Made by a program: the position numbers and the translations under genes. This document shows positions 60,010 to 64,000 of a stretch of 64,000 nt of DNA, piece by piece; position 1 is the stretch's first letter, and each line of letters opens with the position of its first letter. Source of the stretch: Otatea glauca (taxonomy: Eukaryota; Streptophyta; Magnoliopsida; Poales; Poaceae); contig CM070728.1 in assembly GCA_036346275.1 (NCBI GenBank), forward strand, positions 17,384,723 through 17,448,722, read 5' to 3'. The notes beneath the pieces were generated by a model. The model did not search any database, had not been told where the DNA came from, and saw only the letters and a program-made list of their open reading frames with translations.

Positions 60010-60376
60010 CACTAATTCTTATTTATACATCTATACCCCTTTATAATGCACCTAAACATTCTTTTCTACATCCACCCTAAATAATGCACCCCACTAGAGA
60101 TGGCTTAACCTTCATGCACCCAGCGAAACGTTTCTAGAAACTTGTCTCCATCAAAATTAAACTCTCAGATCTTTCCTCAGCTTTACTCACCCATATCCGA
60201 TGGTCATTGTTTAATGTGTCTAACTCATCCTTGTGGTCCACAACAGATCTCCCACCACCTCCAACATCATCTCAAGGAAAAGGAAACAAATATCCTGGAA
60301 TTAAAGAAAAGGAAACAATCGGTCTAGAAAAGAAAAATACCATATATTACGTGTTGAGAAAGGAAACTGGAAGACA
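60010..60376 (-). repeat. Inverted partner of the 26.5-kb dispersed repeat
   Basis: CTATACCCCTTTATAATGCACC to GGCACTAGT runs in reverse order relative to 26515-26875, covering the same blocks over about 365 bp. Confidence 0.65.
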
Positions 60377-61400
60377 GGGCACTAGTAAAGTTACATGAGT
60401 TTAATGGTCATCCAAGCGATGCACACTTGTTTTTGTTTTTTTAAGGGAGAGATGCACACTAGCTTGTTAGTCTTCACCACTATGTGGCATATGTAAGTTA
60501 CTGTTCTACGTGTGATATCTACAGATGAAATATTTTTTAATATTCTGTTTGGAACATGAGAATTTTAGTGAGCGGGAATTATATTTTTTTTAATTTCTGT
60601 GATCTAAACATGCTCTTAAGCAACCCACTCAAGCCATCCCAACACAACCCGTGTAGACAACTGAATCGTCGAGCGTCGAACCCGAGGTGGCTATGATGAC
60701 GGTATCTACTCAACCGGGTGGGTGACCCACCCAAACCGTCGAACCCGAGGTGTCTAGTGTCGCCGCCCTGCCTTGACCTCACCGTCGAGCGTCGGCGATC
60801 TTCTTTGCCCTCTCCGACGGTCCCATAGGGGCAGAAATTTTGCTGCTCCATCTCTCCCCTCCAATCGTTGTCGAGATCTCTGTGCTTCCCTCTTCCGTCC
60901 AGACACGCTGCATTAGTGATGACCTAGTTCTGCTCTGTTCTTGTGGGTAGAAATCTATCTCCTGATTTGCGTGTATTTTTTTCTTAACCCAAATTTATTG
61001 TAGGAAACTAGGAATGTCGTCGTATACTTACACTTTTCTAGAGTTTACTTTATATTTTTTTTCATGCAATTCCTTAATGCTCAGGTTACTAACTAATTAA
61101 AAAGATCACACAAACATATACTACTTCGATGAGCTACTACTGACTATTGGGTGATCAGATCAGCACCAAGCATGCACACATTACACATTATAGTAAGGCA
61201 TGCACTGCTAGTATAGCTAGTACTACTGATCTGAACTTGCATGGATTATATTAGTGCGATTAATTCATCACGGCTTTATCTTTGAACTGTCGATGTATGT
61301 TTTTTCAATTCGTAAAGCACCTTCAATTTAATCTCTCGTAAGTTTGTTTTAATGTTCCCATACCGTGCATTAGTATTCTAAGTTTTAATTTGTATATATA
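60377..61400. other. Intergenic, no gene seen
   Basis: A GC-richer piece at 60640-60860 contains a repeated CGTCGAACCCGAGGTG (60674-60690 and 60737-60752) and GTCGAGCGTCG (60669, 60783). The rest is AT-rich. A 90-codon minus-strand frame at 60579-60851 has no known domain. Confidence 0.35.
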
Positions 61401-61901
61401 AGGAAAAAGTTCATATGACACCATGAATTTTGCTTAAAAGTCCATCCAACACCCTAAACTTTGAAACTGATTTTCTAGCACCCTAAACTTTTCAATCTCA
61501 TTAGTTTAAAACCCTAAACTGGTTTTGTATAGGGAAAATATCTATATAACACTTTGAACTTTGCTCAAAAGTTCGATCCCAAACTTTGAAACCGGTTATC
61601 TAGCATGCCAAACTTTCCAATCCGTTCGTTTAACATCTTAAGCTTTTAACCAGTTCCAGGGTGTTAAACGAATGGGATTGGAAAGATTATGGTGCTAGAT
61701 AACCGGTTTCAAAGTTTGGAGTGTTGGACGGACTTTTGAGTAAAGATCAAGGTGTTATATGGATTTCCCCCCTATAAAACCAGCTTATGGTGTTAAACGA
61801 ACGGGATTGAAAAGTTCGGGGTGCTAGATAACCAATTTCAAAGTTTGAAGTGTCGGACGAACTTTTAAGTAAAGTTTAAGGTGTTATATGGACATTTTCC
61901 T
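61401..61901. mobile_element. Hairpin MITE nested in the loop of a second copy
   Basis: Four homologous arms: A 61401-61530, B 61532-61650, B' 61660-61771 and A' 61772-61901. A pairs with A', and B with B'. B resembles A as a direct repeat. Shared blocks are AACTTT-GAAACCGGTT, CTAGCACC, TCGTTTAACAC and ATATAACACC in either orientation. TATATA flanks both outer ends. Almost the whole 500 bp can fold into one long hairpin. Confidence 0.85.
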
Positions 61902-61953
61902 ATATATATAAAGATGATGCCATCTATTTGCTTGACATGTACAGGTTCGTTAA

Positions 61954-62442
61954 GATACCACCCAAGGGCACCAAGATGCTGAATATGTTCTTGATCTTTT
62001 AGTCTGATTTATGGTCAAGCTAGTCTGATTTGTATTTGTTGGAGAGAGAGAGTGATAGAGAGATGTTAGCTTGTTTGTCTGGATTTCATACCCCTTTGCA
62101 AGAACATCCTGTTTAAATATTTGCAATTGGCAAGAATTAACATCCATGATGTTTGTATCTATTTGTAATACATGGTTTACTCACGCAGAAGGCAGAACTC
62201 AATAGATGATGATGTACTTTTTACATATATCCATACTTCGTAGTTTGTACTCACCCAAACTGGAACTAGATAATACGCAGTACCAACTTGTATATGTGTT
62301 GTACGTGTAACCCTTGTAATCTAGCCCAACCGATCATGTTTATCTCTAGTATATTTGGTTGAGCTGTGTAATCTACGGTTGTTGTAACTATGTCTCACGG
62401 ATGGATATAAACACGATGATACCACCCAAGGGCACCAAGATG
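61954..62442. repeat. 25-bp exact direct repeat pair, 464 bp apart
   Basis: 61954-61978 and 62418-62442 are identical (both begin GATACCACCC and end CACCAAGATG). The sequence between them looks like a gene 3' end without a recognisable domain. The right copy joins the Copia leader. Confidence 0.85.
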
Positions 62443-62538
62443 TATACATAGAAATGACAAGCGTTTAGATTCAATTGTCGAAAACCCACCTTTCTCACTT
62501 TTCAATCCGTTCACCGGTAGAGCTTCGTGCTGATAACG
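62443..62538 (-). other. Copia leader and primer-binding site, truncated
   Basis: Read on the minus strand, the LTR is followed by CGTTATCAGCACGAAGCTCT and then sequence matching 17605-17700 of the first Copia element. It stops at the 25-bp direct repeat. Confidence 0.8.
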
Positions 62539-62767
62539 TGTTAAGGAACCTCGCTATCGAATAGTCCGGGGTTCCCGAACATATCTGAATTGGAGAACAG
62601 AGAGACAAGAGAGACACAGGTTTAGGGAGAGCGACGACAGAATTCTTTATTGCTTTGTGGTTCCTTGTACATTGGGGGGACCCCCTCTCCTCCTTATATA
62701 GTAGTCGCCTAGGGTTTCGGTTAAGGGACCAACATGGGCCTTCAATAGACCATGTGGTTTCCCAACA
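62539..62767 (-). repeat. Copia LTR, minus strand
   Basis: 229 bp, TGTTGGGAAACC to TTCCTTAACA on the minus strand, same family as 17387-17604. It has coding sequence with a purine tract on its 5' side and a primer-binding site on its 3' side. It therefore serves as both a 3' LTR and a 5' LTR. Confidence 0.9.
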
Positions 62768-63014
62768 CTCCCCCTTGGGCCCTTTACCGCGAGATGCATA
62801 TGCCTCACTAAAACTCCAGAAAAACTCAGTGGAAAAATATTTGGAGAAAGAGTACATAGCATACGCTTACTGTATTGCATGAATTGCCTCATTAAAACCT
62901 TATGCAAGAAAACTTCATGAAAAACTTGCTAAGGAAAAAAGAGTACAATTCACCCAAACTTCAATTGCTAATCTTCGAGATTCATGTTGGGTACTCAAAA
63001 TTCATATTCGAGAT

Positions 63015-64000
63015 TTATGTGGGAGTATGTGAAATATCTCTCCCTGAAATCTGCACTTCTCTAAGTCTTATCATCCCAATCCCTTTTACGCACCTTTCAA
63101 AGGTAGATGCTGGGAGTGATTTAGTGAACAAATCTGCAAGATTTTCACATGATTTAGTATGCAATATCTTGATCTCGTTCATCTTATGCAATTCGTGAGC
63201 ATAGAAGAACTTGGGGTTGATATGCTTCGTGAGATTGCTCTTCACATAACCCATCTGTGCTTGAGCAACACAAGCTGCATTATCTTCATAGATGATCGTG
63301 GGAGTTTGCTCAATATTCAAGCCACATGACTTCTGGATGTCATGAACCATTCTTCTGAGCCATGCACATTCACGAGAGGCTTCATACAAAGCAATGCTTT
63401 TCGAGTGGTTTGTCGACGTCGAGACAAGGGTCTGCTTAGACAACTTCCAGGAAACTGCCGTTCCTCCACATAGGAAAACATAGCCAGTTTGGGACTTCCC
63501 AGTATGTGGGTCTGATAAGTACCCAGCATCGGCGTAGCCAACCAAATTCAGTTCATTGTTTCTTCTGAAGAACAAACCGAGATCTTTGCTTCCTTGGAGG
63601 TAACGAAAGATGTCCTTGATCCCTTTTCAATGCCTTTTGGTGGGTTACGCATCAGATCGGGCTAGCAAATTCACAATGAACATAATATCCGGCCTGGTGC
63701 TATTCAAGAAGGTACATGAGTGCTCCAATCGCACTCGGATATGGGAATTCTGCTCCCGGGACTTCCTCCCCTCTTCTCTAGGTCGTATGGGTCTAGGTGC
63801 GCTTGGAGTGACCTTCCACCATTGGAGTCTTTGCAGGATATGCCTTTTCAAAGCCAAATCTTTCCAACACTTTCTGCGTGTAGGTTGATTGATGTACCAA
63901 GATTCCTCCTTGGACATGCTCAAGCTGCAAGCCTAAACAAAACTTGGTTTTACCCAATCCTTCATTTCAAACTCAGACTTCAAGTATTAGCATGCTTCTT
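63015..64000 (-). pseudogene. Copia pol 3' part (RT end and RNase H), cut by the window edge
   Basis: The minus-strand frame 63015-63575 is an open RNase H domain (LVGYADAGYLSDPHTGKSQ, YEDNAACVAQAQMGYVKSN) without the stop seen in the first copy. 63576-64000 carries RT palm/thumb sequence (GLGKTKFCLGLQLEHVQGG) with frameshifts and stops near 63650-63830. Closely related to the Copia element at 17.4 kb. The rest lies beyond the window. Confidence 0.85.

Noticed and set aside
54384..60710. Shared 18-bp string GTGGCTATGATGACGGTA at 54381 and 60688
   Set aside because: Too short to support a shared origin without a flanking match. I could not extend it on either side.

Overview
The window is nuclear DNA of a flowering plant, almost certainly a grass. 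The evidence is a CYP71-type cytochrome P450 with grass-style GC-rich exons, a GC-rich intronless ATL-type RING-H2 gene, many MITEs, and Copia, Gypsy and Helitron elements nested inside one another. I cannot name the species. Only three host genes can be supported. Nearly everything else is mobile DNA or its debris. I saw no tRNA, rRNA, CRISPR or bacterial-type operon.

Layout. 1-8.9 kb: the left part of a Helitron on the minus strand, with a decayed Rep/helicase gene and an RPA-like gene. 10.6-16.9 kb: a six-exon minus-strand gene for a 202-aa membrane-anchored helical protein of unknown function. I rebuilt it from matching splice phases. Its two large introns are packed with MITEs, a Micron-like element and a 1.33-kb hAT-like element. 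17.4-23.9 kb: a complete but dead Copia retrotransposon with 5-bp target duplications. 24.5-28.6 kb: two more members of the same hAT-like family found in the intron at 12-13.4 kb. 28.9-31 kb: a hAT-type MITE directly upstream of the RING-H2 gene. 34-36.6 kb: the P450, whose only visible coding break is one extra base near the end of exon 1.

37.4-51.6 kb is a stacked transposon region. An old gypsy-type gag-like gene is split by a Copia element (39.2-43.8 kb), a 1.8-kb solo LTR (44.5-46.3 kb) and a 2.8-kb non-autonomous LTR element (46.6-49.4 kb). All three have recognisable 5-bp target duplications, one exact and two with a single mismatch. 51.7-55.4 kb holds minus-strand Gypsy pol remains split by another 1.8-kb solo LTR. 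55.3-60.4 kb is a patchwork of duplicated and inverted fragments, including a second copy of DNA from upstream of the P450. 61.4-61.9 kb is a hairpin element inserted in the loop of a second copy of itself. The right end (62.4-64 kb) is part of a second copy of the 17.4-kb Copia family on the minus strand, whose LTR is joined to another copy's leader.

How the genes work together: I see no pathway or operon. The three host genes look like unrelated neighbours separated by transposons. The points most worth checking are the rebuilt 202-aa gene, the satellite-like bodies of the three hAT-like elements, the hairpin-within-hairpin, and the single-base break in the P450.
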